Below are positions 42,884 to 54,354 of a stretch of DNA of 64,000 nt, piece by piece. Source of the stretch: Agrocybe praecox (Eukaryota; Basidiomycota; Agaricomycetes; Agaricales; Agrocybaceae); assembly GCA_964017145.1 (NCBI GenBank), contig OZ024849.1, positions 1-64,000 of the forward strand, written 5' to 3'. Both the position numbers and the translations under genes were made by a program. The notes under the pieces are model-generated. The model saw only the letters and a program-made list of their open reading frames with translations. It was not told the DNA's origin and did no database searches. Numbering within the stretch: position 1 is the stretch's first letter; each line of letters begins with the position of its first letter.

Positions 42884-44474
42884 CTAATTTTCCCAAAAAT
42901 CATTTGGAAGCCTCAATCTCTTTTTTTTAATCCTTTTTTCAACATCTTCTCTGAAGAGCAGCATAAACCGCAAAAGTGCAATTGATACCAGTTCCGCGTG
43001 CGGAAGGGCACTGTGGGTGACGCCAAGGAACTCGCGTAACCAGTGAATGAACGCCTGGTCCTTGGAGTCTGTTTGGTTGCGCCCACCACCTGATTTGAAA
43101 CCTGATGCTGACTCCGGTGCTGAATTTGAGCTTTTCTTCGAGGTAGAAGAACTCGGCATGGCGGCGGCACCTTCTCGTGCAATTAGCAGAGGCGGTACCT
43201 ATAGAAGTCCATGATTAAAATACGAATGCTCGGATTGAAAAATATGTTACCGGTATTTGGGTCTCACGGGCGTCTTCAGAGAAGATATCACAGACTAGGA
43301 TGCCGGAGCCTGCTTCTTTGAGCTGATAGGTGTTTATAACCTTAACGTTGAGCGAACGGCTTGTTTTGTTGAGGATGGACCCGATGCTTCCTAACTGAAT
43401 ACAGCTGTCCTCGGAGACCTGCCCTTTTCGATAAAGGCGAGAGTCGTGATCTGGAATTTATGAAAATTAGATCCAATGTGAATATTTAAAAGCGAACCAT
43501 AATCTTTTTAGGTGAAAGATTGGAGATAGCGGCAGGCAGGATGTCAGACAGAAGAGCTTTGTATATGCGCTGAGCTCCAGCCCTTTCTTCGACTAAAGAA
43601 AGGGAGTCACCGGGAACATAAACCTCAAGCGGCGGTTTTGCTTTATTGGAGACGTCGTGGAATTGAACCATAACTGAAAAAATGAAGTGGACTTTTCGGT
43701 CACAATGTGCGAACAATTACACACCTATCTTTTCCTCCCTGTCATCAGATAACACCTCCGTCTCCCGCATTGACCAATCGTGCATATCATGGTCTCGTTC
43801 CCATATCTCTCCGTCATCCTGCTGCATAGAGCGTCCGTCGGTGCCCATGTGTCTTGGTTCATCTTCATTGCTCTCGCCGTCAGGGGGCGCGACGCTGGAG
43901 CTCTCTGTGGTTTCATCCTGGACTTCCTCTAACGAGACACAGATCAGGATGTTAAGGGCAAGTTATACAAACATAAACTCACGGATATCCGGCTCTGGAG
44001 AGGGAGAAACCGTACCCGCAAGGCGCTTGAAGTTTGCTGGTGGATCGGTAGTGAGGTTGAGTGCAATTAGCTTTTTATTGGCGCTGCAAAAGACTATGTT
44101 AGCCAGGAGGAAAATGATAAAAAATAATAAAATAACCCGGTTGCTTCGATGCTCTTTTCATCTTCGGCCAGATCTTCCTCCACCTTATCAGAACTTGTCT
44201 TCACGGCTTTGGGAAGGGTATGGGTACTTCCTCGATAGACGAAGAGGCTTTGGTACCGGGGATTCTCCACGAGATTGGGGTGGCGAAGAATATGAGTCTT
44301 GATACGCTTCTGGAGCTCCTTGACGTTGCTGTCTGCTGGAATGCCGAACTCGTCACACAAAGTCCTCGCTTGAGCCGCCTTCAATTGGCTAATTGGACAA
44401 TTGAAGGGGTTATCTGGAGGAGGAAAGGAGTGGTTTTGAGTCGCAGACTGCGACGATTTCGACTTGGGCGGCAT
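42884..44474 (-). CDS. SAP-domain protein of unknown role
   Basis: Six exons (44474-44137, 44083-43983, 43928-43725, 43673-43498, 43418-43251, 43198-42884) join in consistent phase to 433 aa. Residues about 25-70 form a SAP-like helix-extended loop-helix (ISQLKAAQARTLCDEFGI, then ELQKRIKTHILRH), a motif that binds DNA or RNA in nuclear proteins. A central acidic, Ser-rich stretch follows (ESNEDEPRHMG). A second globular region begins VQFHDVSNKAKPPLEVY. The C-terminus has a Lys/Ser-rich linker, then a helical end with KRIKKKRLRLPNDFW, probably a nuclear localisation signal. The acceptor of the fourth intron (GGGCAG before GTCTCCGAG) was chosen because the nearer AG breaks the frame. Specific function not recognised. 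Confidence 0.8.
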
Positions 44475-45431
44475 TGGAGGTCTGAGAAATAGTGGTGGTG
44501 GTCAATTCAGCTCTCCGTTCAATTTCGTGTGGCTCACCAAAACTTTACGGAATAATGTAATGGCGACTTCCATCCGCTGGCGGCTGCAGACATCCATGGG
44601 CGCTAAACGCAAGCGGCCAAGAAAAGCGGTCGCTCGGGTGTGGCCAAGCATGGCACACCCGCCCTGGTGGTGGAGACGAACGTGTGGTGGTGGACACTGT
44701 CCCACGGTTGCTTGTGGAACATTCCCGTCAATGTACATAATTGGAGCCGGTGCCGATCAGTGCCGACCATCAACCACCGCCGACCACCGGTATCCGCCAG
44801 TGGCTGACGATGTCCGACGATGTCTGCCGACTTACGCCGGTGTCCGACGATGACCGACAATATTCTTCTTGGTCGGGGGTATATTACTCAGACAAGCGAG
44901 CATCAGCGCGACATCAGCAGCGCAAGTGTGCCATAAGCGACCAAAGTCGTGACCAGCGAGCATTCGGTCTTCACGAGTTGGCGTGCCAGTAAGGACATAA
45001 GCTTAAGCTACAGGTCATATTAAGAAGTTTCCAACTACATTTTTTGGAGTTACAACCATGATTTTTTTTTAAATTAGCCTTCAACTTCATAGACCTAACT
45101 TTCGCCTAACTTCCCTGACCCGGTGTGAGGCCGACTTAAATATATATGTGCTTTTTAAATTTAAGTAGGAACTAGGTAAAGCTCAGCACATACATAAAGG
45201 CTGTTCAAAAACTAGAACTGTGGAAGTTGTCCTAATGATATTAGCATATCCTTTGAATCTTTACTTGAATCTTCCCAAAACTGCGCGTTTATAAAAGGTA
45301 GGACATGAAGAAAGAACGCATAAAACAATATCTCAGGCACCCATAAGTCTGATATACTTTGGTAAATACTCAGTCATCTGTGCTTTGTGTTACTAGACTC
45401 AGATCAACATTTTTTATGTGTCGTATTCTTG
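44475..45431. other. Spacer with degenerate CCGACGATGTCCG repeats
   Basis: Bases 44670-44880 hold short tandem-like variations on CCGACCACCGG / TGTCCGACGATG. No gene supported. The last 400 bases are AT-rich. Confidence 0.45.
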
Positions 45432-45935
45432 CTATCTTCCTATGAATACAAACATTACAACAGTTCTCTCCGTCACGTTGAAATATCGTGCATATTCTTT
45501 GGGCCGGCTTTGGGGCCAATTGCGTACTGCGCCTACATGCGGGGCATCATGACAAGCAAAACTAAACAAATGAGCAGAAAGGTTGATGAAATTTACGGTC
45601 ACAGCATGGGTGCCGTGCCCAATATCTGCTCTATACGATGCTACGGGCAGATCATGACTGTGAGGATCACAACTTGTTCGGCAACCTTCGGTTCTAATTT
45701 AAGAAATAGTGAGTGTCATGATAACGAATTATCGATTATCGATCATAAAGACGTACGTGAAGAACCGACAATTCTGATCAGGCGGGATGGTGACAGATTC
45801 AATCCTGCCACCCAAATCCTGGGCTATGTGCGCTACAACAGCGGGGTGAGAGGGCCCACCATCCGTAGCCACGAATCCGCTCAACATAGCTGTCATAGCA
45901 ATGGCTGTAATAATGACAGAAATATTCTTGAACAT
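45432..45935 (-). CDS. Second small secreted protein candidate
   Basis: Two exons (45935-45757, 45693-45432) give 146 aa in one phase. An N-terminal signal peptide (MFKNISVIITAIAMTAMLSG) leads to PDQNCRFFT, then across the intron TEGCRTSCDPHSHD, clustering three cysteines. The donor GTACGTC was preferred over a nearer weak GTTCTT; both keep the frame. The downstream part is less protein-like (YRADIGHGTHAV, then FACHDAPHV), and an unrecognised second intron near GTAAATTTC would shorten it. A TATA box (TATAAAAGG) lies at 46009-46001. It is not clearly a paralogue of the 41.6-kb gene. Function unknown. Confidence 0.55.
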
Positions 45936-46876
45936 TGTAAGACGGCGTAGAACTTTGACGAGGGTGAAAGGGTCTGAAGACACAGTAGTATTTCGTCGTA
46001 CCTTTTATACTCATACGATGGACCCGGTAAACGATATAATGCGTAGAAGAATTTTATGAGTCATTGTTCCAAGAGCAATACCATCTCAGCTCATGAAATG
46101 TTAGGTCAATGCTCGAAACTATAATGCAACTCGACATTCTAAACAAAAAATCGGCTGAGAATTTCTTTCAAGCAATCGTCTGAAACGATAGAAACAACGA
46201 ACTCACCGCACAATTGGACTTGAAGTAATTTCCTTGAATAAATCAGAGAATTGACCAACCCATACTTGACCGTATCAGTCATACAGGACTCAGTACTCAG
46301 GATCCGGCTTAACGATAATAACATCGGGACCTGTGACAAAAATAGATGTTCCCTAAATGGGTCCAGAACGATTCTAAACAAGTCAGTATCTGAGCACTGT
46401 AACCCCGTAGCATCGTTAAAAATGACTGCTTTATGGAAAATTAGTGATGCTAGAAAGCCGGTGGCGCACTTGCAAAATGGAAAGTGTGCCACAGATACAC
46501 TATTCAGGAAGAATTTCAAAGAGTACGTACGATACCATCGCTTTCCCCGCGAGAGAAGGTTCGCTTCGACCATAGGAGATTTTAGCGTTGGCTATAGCGG
46601 GTCGCATAGAGCATAGGGCACTTATATAGAGCATCTAGGGAGATGTCAGGCATAACCGGTTAACCAGTAAGACTTGAACGAGAATAAAATGCCAATTTGT
46701 AATGCATGAATAATAATACGGGCAAACTCAACGAGAGTAATGATCAACCAATGAACAGATAGTGAAAGGGAAAGAGTCCAAAAATCAATATAATCCGAGT
46801 TTTCGGCGACTGCAAAATTCTTTCGAGTCAATTTAGTAAACATTAGGGTGAGTTGGCGGCCAGACACCACTCACCA
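45936..46876. other. Spacer, no supported gene
   Basis: A 144-codon open stretch on the minus strand (46139-46573) has scattered cysteines but no signal peptide or family pattern, and it overlaps an equally long one on the plus strand, so I do not call it. Confidence 0.4.
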
Positions 46877-47852
46877 TCAAGAATTTTCGCCATTTGTGGC
46901 CGTAGCCTGCACGGAATGGTCCCACAACGCCTTCGCAGCACCCTCGGCCATGGGGAACTTGGTCATGCCAACGTCGTCACCCCTCTTATCCCGACGATGC
47001 ATCCCATTTTTGGCACTGAGCAGACCATAGAGCATGTACTCGGCGCACTGATCCTTCGGCGTGGTTATGAGCCAGAGAATTGGACGCAGCGGAATGACGA
47101 GGATTTGCGTGATAAGTCGTTGGTTGCTTATTGTCCCTGTAAAAACAGGGCCGGGATAGATGTGAGTGAATGCGATATCTGGCTCGCGGGAAGCGAATTC
47201 CTGTAAACCGAATGTTAAGAGGAGAGAGGCACGGGTGAAAAGAAAAGAAACCTACAACGACCATCAAGTCATTATATGCGGTGCTTTGTTCCATGGCCTT
47301 CATGGCTTTGTACGTCTTCTTCAATCCCAAATCTTCTAAATCGATTTCGGGTCCTAGTCCAGCACCTAATACTGTCATAACCCCTGCATCCTCTCCTAGC
47401 TCCTTCGCTTTCTTTAACAACGGCAGAAGCTCGTACGTCAATTTCCACCTCGAATAATAGCGCAACGCGAGCTTGACATCGATCCCTTCCTCCGTGTCTT
47501 CCCTCCCTCCAAATCCAACAACCGCAGCACAGTGAACGAGGAAGTTGACTTTGACGAGTCGCGTCTTCAAGTTCTCGACCATCGCGTGAATGTTCTTCAT
47601 CAGGGTCAAGTCACACTTGACGAACTCGTACGTCGACTCCGGTGATGTTTTTGGGAGGGAGGCGAGTATGGCATCCGCCGCTTTCTGGTTTTGGCCGACG
47701 ATGACAATGTGGACCCTTCCTTTCAAATGACGAGCGAGGGCCTCAGACATGGCTTGACCGATGCCAGCCGTACCGCCTGTAACGACCATGACAGGAACGT
47801 AGGAAGGCTGGTATAGCGCATTGGCGTTCTTCGCGTCTGGAAGGTTGGGCAT
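46877..47852 (-). CDS. Short-chain dehydrogenase/reductase family protein
   Basis: Exons 47852-47256 and 47200-46877 give 306 aa. The Rossmann fold shows the cofactor motif VVTGGTAGIG (around residues 23-32), then VIVGQN, a KCDLT acidic turn and FLVHCAAVVG in place of the usual NNAG. After the central helices the normal active-site YxxxK is replaced by AYNDLMVV: Tyr is present but no Lys follows four residues later. IYPGPV and C-terminal helices follow. The variant Y-N-D-L-M fits a fungal subgroup of SDR-like proteins, so function may be non-classical or not enzymatic. A TATA-like TATAAATA lies about 37 bp upstream of the start (47896-47889). Confidence 0.9.
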
Positions 47853-48580
47853 GGCTGGATGAAAGCACTAGAGGTTTAGCTGACACCATATTTATAGGTC
47901 TCGACCTTGATGGGTTCTGTCAGGGAGGGTAGACGAGTGTGAAAAGGCGGGAACACTTCCGAGGCATCTTTTCGGTTATGGAGCCTATTTCAAATGTCAA
48001 CACATGTAGGTGGAATGACTGAACGGGACCGACGCAAAGATGAGTCAGGTATAACCAGGAAACCGGATTTAGTGTACCTGACGAGCGATTCAACGCTTTG
48101 GTAATTAGAGATCAATGTATACGAAGGGGGGAACGGTGGTGAATATTTGAATAGGGAACGTTAAATTCAACCAAATAACCGTGAGAACTTATCATACAGA
48201 TAAGATTAGATTAGATGTTACAGCGTTCGATATTCGGTTACTTATCACGTTGACCCAGAGAGAATGTTTATAACTGTTTAACGTTTAGGAGTAGTAAGAT
48301 ACTGGTAGTCGTCTCTCCGTACATGTATAATCAATTTAATTTGGTACAGTCCAAGTCCTTGTCGTCGTCTCGAGAGTTTATCCCCATCGTATCACACTGG
48401 AGAAGTCCAGTAAGGGTAGATAGGCTCGGAAGCGCGTCGAGCATCGCATGAGGACGGTAGTGGTCGAAACAAGATGTGTTTGGCTATGTGCGCGCCATGG
48501 TCACAAATACGTACGATCTGATCTAATCGAACTGATGCAAGTTGTACAGTCACCTGGGCAAAAGTCGAGTTCTCCATTTA
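47853..48580. other. Spacer carrying part of a dispersed repeat
   Basis: Divergent promoter region of the SDR gene, then AT-rich sequence. Bases about 48412-48560 share a 17-bp identity (CGGAAGCGCGTCGAGCA) and looser flanking similarity with 57970-58112. Confidence 0.45.
48412..48560 (+). repeat. Dispersed repeat R2, partial copy
   Basis: Shares CGGAAGCGCGTCGAGCA, GGTAGTGG and GATCTAATC-type blocks in the same order with 57930-58112. Diverged, probably a truncated copy. Confidence 0.55.
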
Positions 48581-48589
48581 TGAAATCCA

Positions 48590-48842
48590 TGCCCTCGGCG
48601 TAGGTCGACTGATTTAATAGAGCCGCATCGGATGTAGATTGTAAGCAGTGGTAGAAACCGTCTATGTAGATCTCACTCTCGTCAAAGAAGCTGTACTCGC
48701 AAGCTGGGAGTGTACCCTCCCAAAATTTGACCTCTTCAACCTTTAATGCACGGCTTGAGCGAGAGACATTGCGTGATTCCCGGAAGATGAAGTCGCTTAC
48801 AGGATCTATAACCTCCGGGTAGATTGTAAAAGCGAAATCTTG
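48590..48842 (-). pseudogene. Diverged duplicate of the GTLPAC module downstream of the HMG-box gene
   Basis: Minus-strand translation gives PVSDFIFRESRN, then WEGTLPACEYSFFDESEIYID, parallel to PFSDYLFEV...VGTLPACNYGHGDVESGIDI about 350 bp upstream. The two segments look like a tandem duplication of one exon or gene end. It may still be a second terminal exon of the HMG gene. Confidence 0.4.
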
Positions 48843-49605
48843 TTAATCGTTGACAGGAGCTGCGCCAATTGTAGTCGTCTCTATCACCATCGTATCGCAT
48901 GGAATGTCAAACAACCCTAGGTTTTTATTTTCGGGTAGTGAGGCATTTATAGAATCAATTATGATCTCGTCGTAACTCCAATGCTTGAACGGCGGCCTTC
49001 TAGATGCAGATTCTAAGTCTAAGAAACGGGTGATCTCCTCTATGTCGATCCCACTCTCGACATCACCGTGGCCGTAATTGCAAGCTGGGAGTGTACCCAC
49101 AAAGGTTTCGGGCTCTTCCGAGATGAGATCGCTTAGATTCGGGCATGTAACCCCGGCGTAAGCAGAATATATCGCGTCGAACGTGACGGGCGTATTTGAG
49201 ACTTCAAATAAGTAATCAGAGAATGGATTTTCCTCGCGCGTAATATGACGAAAAACCTATATAGAAAGGCGGGTTTGAATAGAATCCATGCACCGCCACA
49301 TTGATGTCGTCCTGAATATTCTCGTTCTTCAGCACCGTAGAGCTCAGATACTGAAAGTTACAGGAAGTACCGGCGTGCTTCTTGGCGTCCATAGCGTACG
49401 CCTTCTTCTCCGAGAAAGACAGCTTCCCCCGTCTGTTGGCTGCAACATTCGACGCCTCATGCGGGCTCAATAGGCTACCGTGGTTCTTCATGATCTGGCA
49501 GATATAGCGTCTTCGAAAAATGATAAATGCATTTCGAGGTACTGGTCCAGGACGTTTGTTGAGCACACTCTGGTGGTTGATGTCTGAGAAAGTGTCGAGA
49601 GGCAT
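48843..49605 (-). CDS. HMG-box protein gene, exon structure partly unresolved
   Basis: From MPLDTFSDINHQSV the frame enters an HMG box: KRPGPVPRNAFIIFRRRY, then AANRRGKLSFSEKKAYAMDAKKHA. This is a DNA-binding fold of the MATA/HMG class common in basidiomycete regulators. A 44-nt intron (GTACTTCC to GTGCTGAAG) would continue with AEREYSGRHQ, matching the usual end of the box. After further unresolved splicing an open stretch ends at 48843: ENPFSDYLFEVSNTP, then GTLPACNYGHGDVESGI and TTTIGAAPVND. A Met further upstream (49626) is also possible. TATA-like sequence lies at 49650-49641. The box and the tail belong to the same strand, but I could not prove one continuous mRNA; a decaying gene is possible. 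Confidence 0.55.
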
Positions 49606-49626
49606 GGTCTGACGGATGATTAACAA

Positions 49627-49887
49627 CTTTGGCTCTCCTCCCTTTTATATTCAGTCCAACGTGCCACTTATGGAAGAAATTCTCAACGCTAGATCGATGA
49701 CTATAACAATTAGACATGTGAAAGTGAGGCAGTGGAGGAAGACGTACCATAGAGCGTTTACACACGACAACGCGCCATGGCAACCCACCTGAATTATTTA
49801 ATTGCTCTATTCCCTCATCTGGCTTTCCTAGTTGTACCCCCACTCCTCGTAGCGAACATATTAAGTAAACTACGCCCAAAATCTAAT
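49627..49887. other. Promoter side of the HMG-box gene
   Basis: Short spacer between the HMG-box gene and dispersed repeat copy B. A TATAAAAGG-like box at 49650-49641 is the only signal. Confidence 0.4.
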
Positions 49888-50292
49888 TTTTGTATTTGAA
49901 AATTTAACTGCTAATTTACTACAAAATTCCAACTTTATAATGAGACGCGGAAATTTTTCGTGCGAAACAGACGAGTAAAGGCATAATTGGTGAAGGACTT
50001 TTTGTAATGCAAAAATTCATTACTAAATAGCATCGGAAAGTGTCGATTTCCGGTTTTTTCTCCTCCTTTTTTCCAAAACAGAAACAATAATCCTTCCAAA
50101 ATCCTGCTTCGATGTCGCAAAGATTGCATTTTGAACGCCTTTTGAACAATTAAAAAATGGCCGGGGCGAATTCATATCCAGCCCGCTCAATTTTCGACTC
50201 GACAAAAGACCTAATGTTTCGAGAAAATGTGGAGTTTGTAGAGTCTGGGAAGAATGTGCATTTTCCACTTTTAATTCCTCCGACTTTAATCC
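49888..50292 (-). repeat. Dispersed repeat, copy B
   Basis: Reverse-complement homologue of 19275-19700, roughly three-quarters identical by eye, ending near the same TTTTG(C/G)GCG sequence on one side. No target duplication or terminal repeat seen. Confidence 0.8.
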
Positions 50293-51113
50293 TAGCAACC
50301 GCTTCCTAGGTTACAAAAATTCACCAACCTGCACTTAGTGCGAAATAGGCGCCGTGACAGTCTGTGAGGTACATGCTCCATCAGTCGCGTGGTTATTCAC
50401 GTGCCCTCATGCTTCTGACTTATTGACTTTGCAGATTTCCATGGTAGTCCGGACTCCGAAGGGTTGCACATAATGGCATCCGCTTAATCAGCCATCACAA
50501 CGGCCGCCACTGAATGACTGACATTATCTGAGCTAAACACGTCAGAGACCGCAAAACTACTATTATTATGTCCTGATACGGAGAAAATATCATTTGGATT
50601 GCTCGTTCGCATGAGTTCCCTGTGCTGACTTCCATCTCCTCGTGGAATGACATTCTAGATGCTCCCATCTGCTATACGTATTGTGTTGATTTGAAGCGAT
50701 TTCCGTGATTTTCCCCTGCATCTCCCATCTGTGAGGAAGGAGTCAGATTACGATCGATAGCACTACTAAGAAATATTATGTTCAAAAGACATATACTCAA
50801 TGCATACGGCTTTCACGTACCAAAATACACAAGTGGTTATCACGCGGATAAATTACATTACATGTTGCTGTACGGGGCAAGCTGCTCGCTGTACCTTGTC
50901 AATCAATCAATGCTGCTAGTCTCGACGTCGACGTATTGTGTCTCTTATAGTGATAACTTCAGTTCCGAAATCGGTACATCATTCTACCTGTCAGCACACC
51001 TGCGGATGCAAACCGGTGGCACTCCCGAAGATGGCATACTCTGGATGCCTTCGGCATAAATCACACAAACGGCCGTTCCGCACTCTATACGTAAAAGAAC
51101 ACGGCATAATAGG
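50293..51113. other. Intergenic region
   Basis: No supported gene; short open stretches only. Leads into the promoter of the 167-aa gene. Confidence 0.45.
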
Positions 51114-51120
51114 TATATAA
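51114..51120 (+). promoter_or_regulatory. TATA box (TATATAA) of the 167-aa gene
   Basis: Located 95-101 bp before the start codon at 51215, a plausible distance for a fungal promoter with a short 5' leader. Confidence 0.5.
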
Positions 51121-51214
51121 TACGAACAAGAACGATCCACAGAAAATAGCATCCAATAACATATACATCAACACTCAGCCTTCTTCGACCCTTTCTCTCA
51201 ATATCCAAATCATC

Positions 51215-51718
51215 ATGCCCATCACTCAATTCGGCGCCTGCAAGATCAAGGAGCACCTTACTTTCCAATCGGAGGAGATTCAAACTTACCTTCGCCTTCT
51301 TTCTGCGCAGCAGGAACCAGCATCAGGCCATCCCCTCATGATTTACACCGACGATCGTGACCAAGCTATCTTTTATTTGCTCTCCGGATGGGACAGCGCT
51401 GCCGCACAGAAGGACTGGGCCCTCAAAGAAGCCAACACGTCGCTTCTCACCCGCGGGCTGGAGTTGGTCACAGTCGAGCTAGCTGTCTCCATTGGTTTGG
51501 ATATCTCTGATATTCCTGATGCCACAGGAACATTGTCATACACGAAGGTCGATGGGAAGCCATTGGAGGCTCAGAGTGCTCCTGGACAGCTGTGGGTTGG
51601 ACATGGCCCTGATCTGGAGAATCCAGGAGTAATTTACCAGTTTGCCGCTTTTGATACGCTCAAAAGGGTAGCTGCCATCCCTGATGAATACGCTCTCATG
51701 GATCGTGTCCGCCTTTAA
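51215..51718 (+). CDS. Hypothetical 167-aa protein, possible dimeric alpha-beta barrel
   Basis: Intronless frame with good start context (ATCATGCCC) and TATA box. No signal peptide. It opens MPITQFGACKIKEHLTFQSE, then a repeated helix-strand pattern (YLRLLSAQQEP, then AIFYLLSGWDSAAAQKDW, then GLELVTVELAVSIGLDIS), ending EYALMDRVRL. The pattern, a short helix after an early strand with a WDS turn, resembles ABM/EthD-like dimeric barrels that act as small oxygenases or cyclases, but no catalytic motif is visible. Function unknown. Confidence 0.75.
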   Translation: MPITQFGACKIKEHLTFQSEEIQTYLRLLSAQQEPASGHPLMIYTDDRDQAIFYLLSGWDSAAAQKDWALKEANTSLLTRGLELVTVELAVSIGLDISDIPDATGTLSYTKVDGKPLEAQSAPGQLWVGHGPDLENPGVIYQFAAFDTLKRVAAIPDEYALMDRVRL

Positions 51719-52193
51719 GTGACGTAGGCCCAAAGGTATGGCAATTCGACTATGTCTCTTTCTCACAACATTGACTTTGAGCTACTCTACTTAATAGGTA
51801 GCACGGACCAGTAAGGTGAATCAATAGTATATATATGAGTAGTGTTCAAAGGCCTCAATGACGACACGGCCATTGTTCAATATTCTCCCATTAAATCCAG
51901 TTAAATCGTGTAGCCCGTGTACGAACGTAGTAATTCTCGTTGAAGGAACCATTACTACTATCGTCACCTTATTCACTCAATCCAGAAATAATATAACTAC
52001 TACCGCTGATCTAATCGTCATGTAATCCCAGGCAAGCTAAAGCTTAGAAAATTCATACATATGTGCGGTTTAAGTAGGTAATATAGCAGATTCTACACGG
52101 AGCGGCATAGTACATATGCCTAGAAAACATATATGACGAAAATTGGACACATAAATATCCAGCCATCGTAATCTGATCGAGTGGCGCATCGGT
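51719..52193. other. Spacer, no supported gene
   Basis: AT-rich, convergent 3' regions of the neighbouring genes. Confidence 0.45.
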
Positions 52194-52820
52194 CTAGTTC
52201 AATCTCTGCATAAGGCAGGCTTTAAGGTGCGCCTCAGCATCGAAGGTGGGATCATACATAGGTTGGTTGGATTCACTCATACTGACATATACCAGCCTTC
52301 CGTTGCAGGAATCCAGATCACCATTATGGGTGGACAGGGATTGGGAGGAACCAGGCCTCCGTTGAGGTGTCCTGATACCCTGAGGGACGTGACCGCTGCT
52401 TGACGCAAGATGAGAGTTATTCTTACTGAGAGCGACATATCGTCTAGTATGGCACCCATCTTGGCCAGTCACTCGAAAAATGAATGCACGTCGATTCGAT
52501 GGTTGCCCTATTGGAACATGCAGTTGTACATGTGACGGTGGATATAAGGAGTAATCGATGATGTTTACTGCTCTTCTATTGTACATACTAGGCATACCTG
52601 GAGCTACCTGTACAGCCTGGACAGCTCTGTATGCGAGCTGCTGTCCTTAAAAAATCATTCCGTGGGGCAGAGAAGCACCTGCAGAGAATTTCTTGCCTCT
52701 CTTTTCCGTATTTTTGTAAATATTTTTGAGCCTGGCCACTTCGTTATGATAGATAAGTTGTTCCTCCTTACTCATATTAGTCCATATTTCCGTGGACAGT
52801 GTCATAAATAAAGATGTTAT
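52194..52820 (-). pseudogene. Degenerate HMG-like gene
   Basis: Minus-strand frame MTLSTEIWTNMSKEEQLIYH, then NEVARLKNIYKN, resembles the second and third helices of an HMG box (IWxNMSxEEK...YxxxAxxxK). It continues through MPSMYNRRAVNIIDYSLYPP to a stop at 52194. An in-frame TAA follows GASLPHGMIF. A 35-nt intron (GTGCTTC to TTTTTAAG) would remove it in phase but is shorter than the others in this window. The first helix and an obvious start with context are not seen. Either a decayed gene or one with an unusually short intron. Confidence 0.4.
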
Positions 52821-54354
52821 CGTATCATCAGGTGCCTATGAGTGACCTTGGATCTTGACAAATTGTATGAACTGCGGATCTCGAGCTTTTTCTGGTTGAA
52901 AAAGCAAGAGTGCAGTTTGGGGCTGCTTCTGCGGATTGTTCACGGTATTCATTGGTACTCTTAGAGGCGTGTAGAAGGTGTAGAGGGCGCAGGAGGTTGG
53001 GATATTGACTAAAAGGGTCTCAAAATAAAATTTGGCTGATTAAATACTAGTCCCCAGGCAAACACATTGTCATGCGTGATAATACAGTCAAATTGTGGTA
53101 CGCTCAAGAGCATACAACGCGTCTTACGGTCACACTAGAAAGCTATACAGCCGGGGCTTTTGGGCTAAGCCTGGGCCCACACATCAATAATTTTTGGACA
53201 CAGTAGTCGACAACGCCGATTGAAAACACTGTTTTCAGAGAGAGGCGTACGTTTGAGCCTACTAGTCTAGACTAGGCCTAGCTTGGACCTAAACGTGGGA
53301 ACAATCTTGGGTGATCAAAAATTACGTAAATATTTTTTCCGATAAGATTAGATCTTTATCTTATAACCCTGGCCTGATGTTTGGCGGCGGCACGTCTAAG
53401 TTTTAAGCCCATCGCGATTATCATAGAAAAATGCTGGGCGGATGCCTTCCTTTGTTTCTTCACTGATATAATAAAGTGGCCCTTGTTTTCTTTCCAGTGG
53501 CGTCCCGTTTCGGTCCCGTTTCTCATTCCATTCTTTGATTAGACCCGTGTGCCGGCTTTGCAGTCTAGAAATGATCCGGATCAAACTCTCGCTTACATGC
53601 CTCCCATGATATCCAACACTCTGGATCTTTCCTACGAAGCTTGACTATCATCGGGAGATCACTGTCCCTCGACAACATTCTATACACTCTACAGGCCACA
53701 CGATATTTGGAGAAGCTGGTCATAGTAAACAACTGTAACACACCACATGATTCTCCCAGCGGAGGAAGTATGAATCAACCGGAACCCTCAATGACTCTTG
53801 ACATGCAGCTAACCTCTTATCCATAACCTTTTCGTCTAAGGATTTCTAAGCTTTCGTGTGTACGAAGCACTCCGCGCTTTTCTCTTCTCTTGCACCAACG
53901 TCATCCAACACAATCTCATGCGCAATTGATGTTCGAGATTAATTCTTTCTGTTCTCTTCTGCTTCTAAACCTTCAATATCACAAGTTACCCGGTCACAGT
54001 CCGTTCTTCCTCTCCTCTGCTATTGTGCATTTCCCACCACTTCTCTCAAATTTGACTATATCATTATCGATTCGATGCATCGTCCTAGTATTCCTAACTC
54101 TGACTCTGCTCCTCGTTACAAAACCATGTTCTGTTCTTGTTCACCAGACTTTCATGTCTGTCCCAATCGGATTCCATGCTCAAAATTTTCGGCCTTTTGA
54201 TTCTGGTAGAGGTTAGTCTTCCGCTTTTAATTAGGTTGTTTATAGGAAATTAATATTACAACATACAGTGTCGTGTCGAATGAAATTATAGTTACAAAGC
54301 GTTATTTTGGCACCTGAGACCGAACCGTATGAAAATTTTAATTGCAATGTTCCG
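52821..54354. other. 1.5-kb gene-poor region
   Basis: A short minus-strand segment near 53580-53640 reads DPECWISWEACKREFDPDHF, followed by a 62-codon open stretch (53396-53584). It looks protein-like but I cannot assemble a gene. The rest is AT-rich with no signal. Confidence 0.4.

Noticed and set aside
46139..46573. A third small secreted protein on the minus strand
   Set aside because: No N-terminal signal peptide, irregular cysteines, and the opposite strand is equally open.
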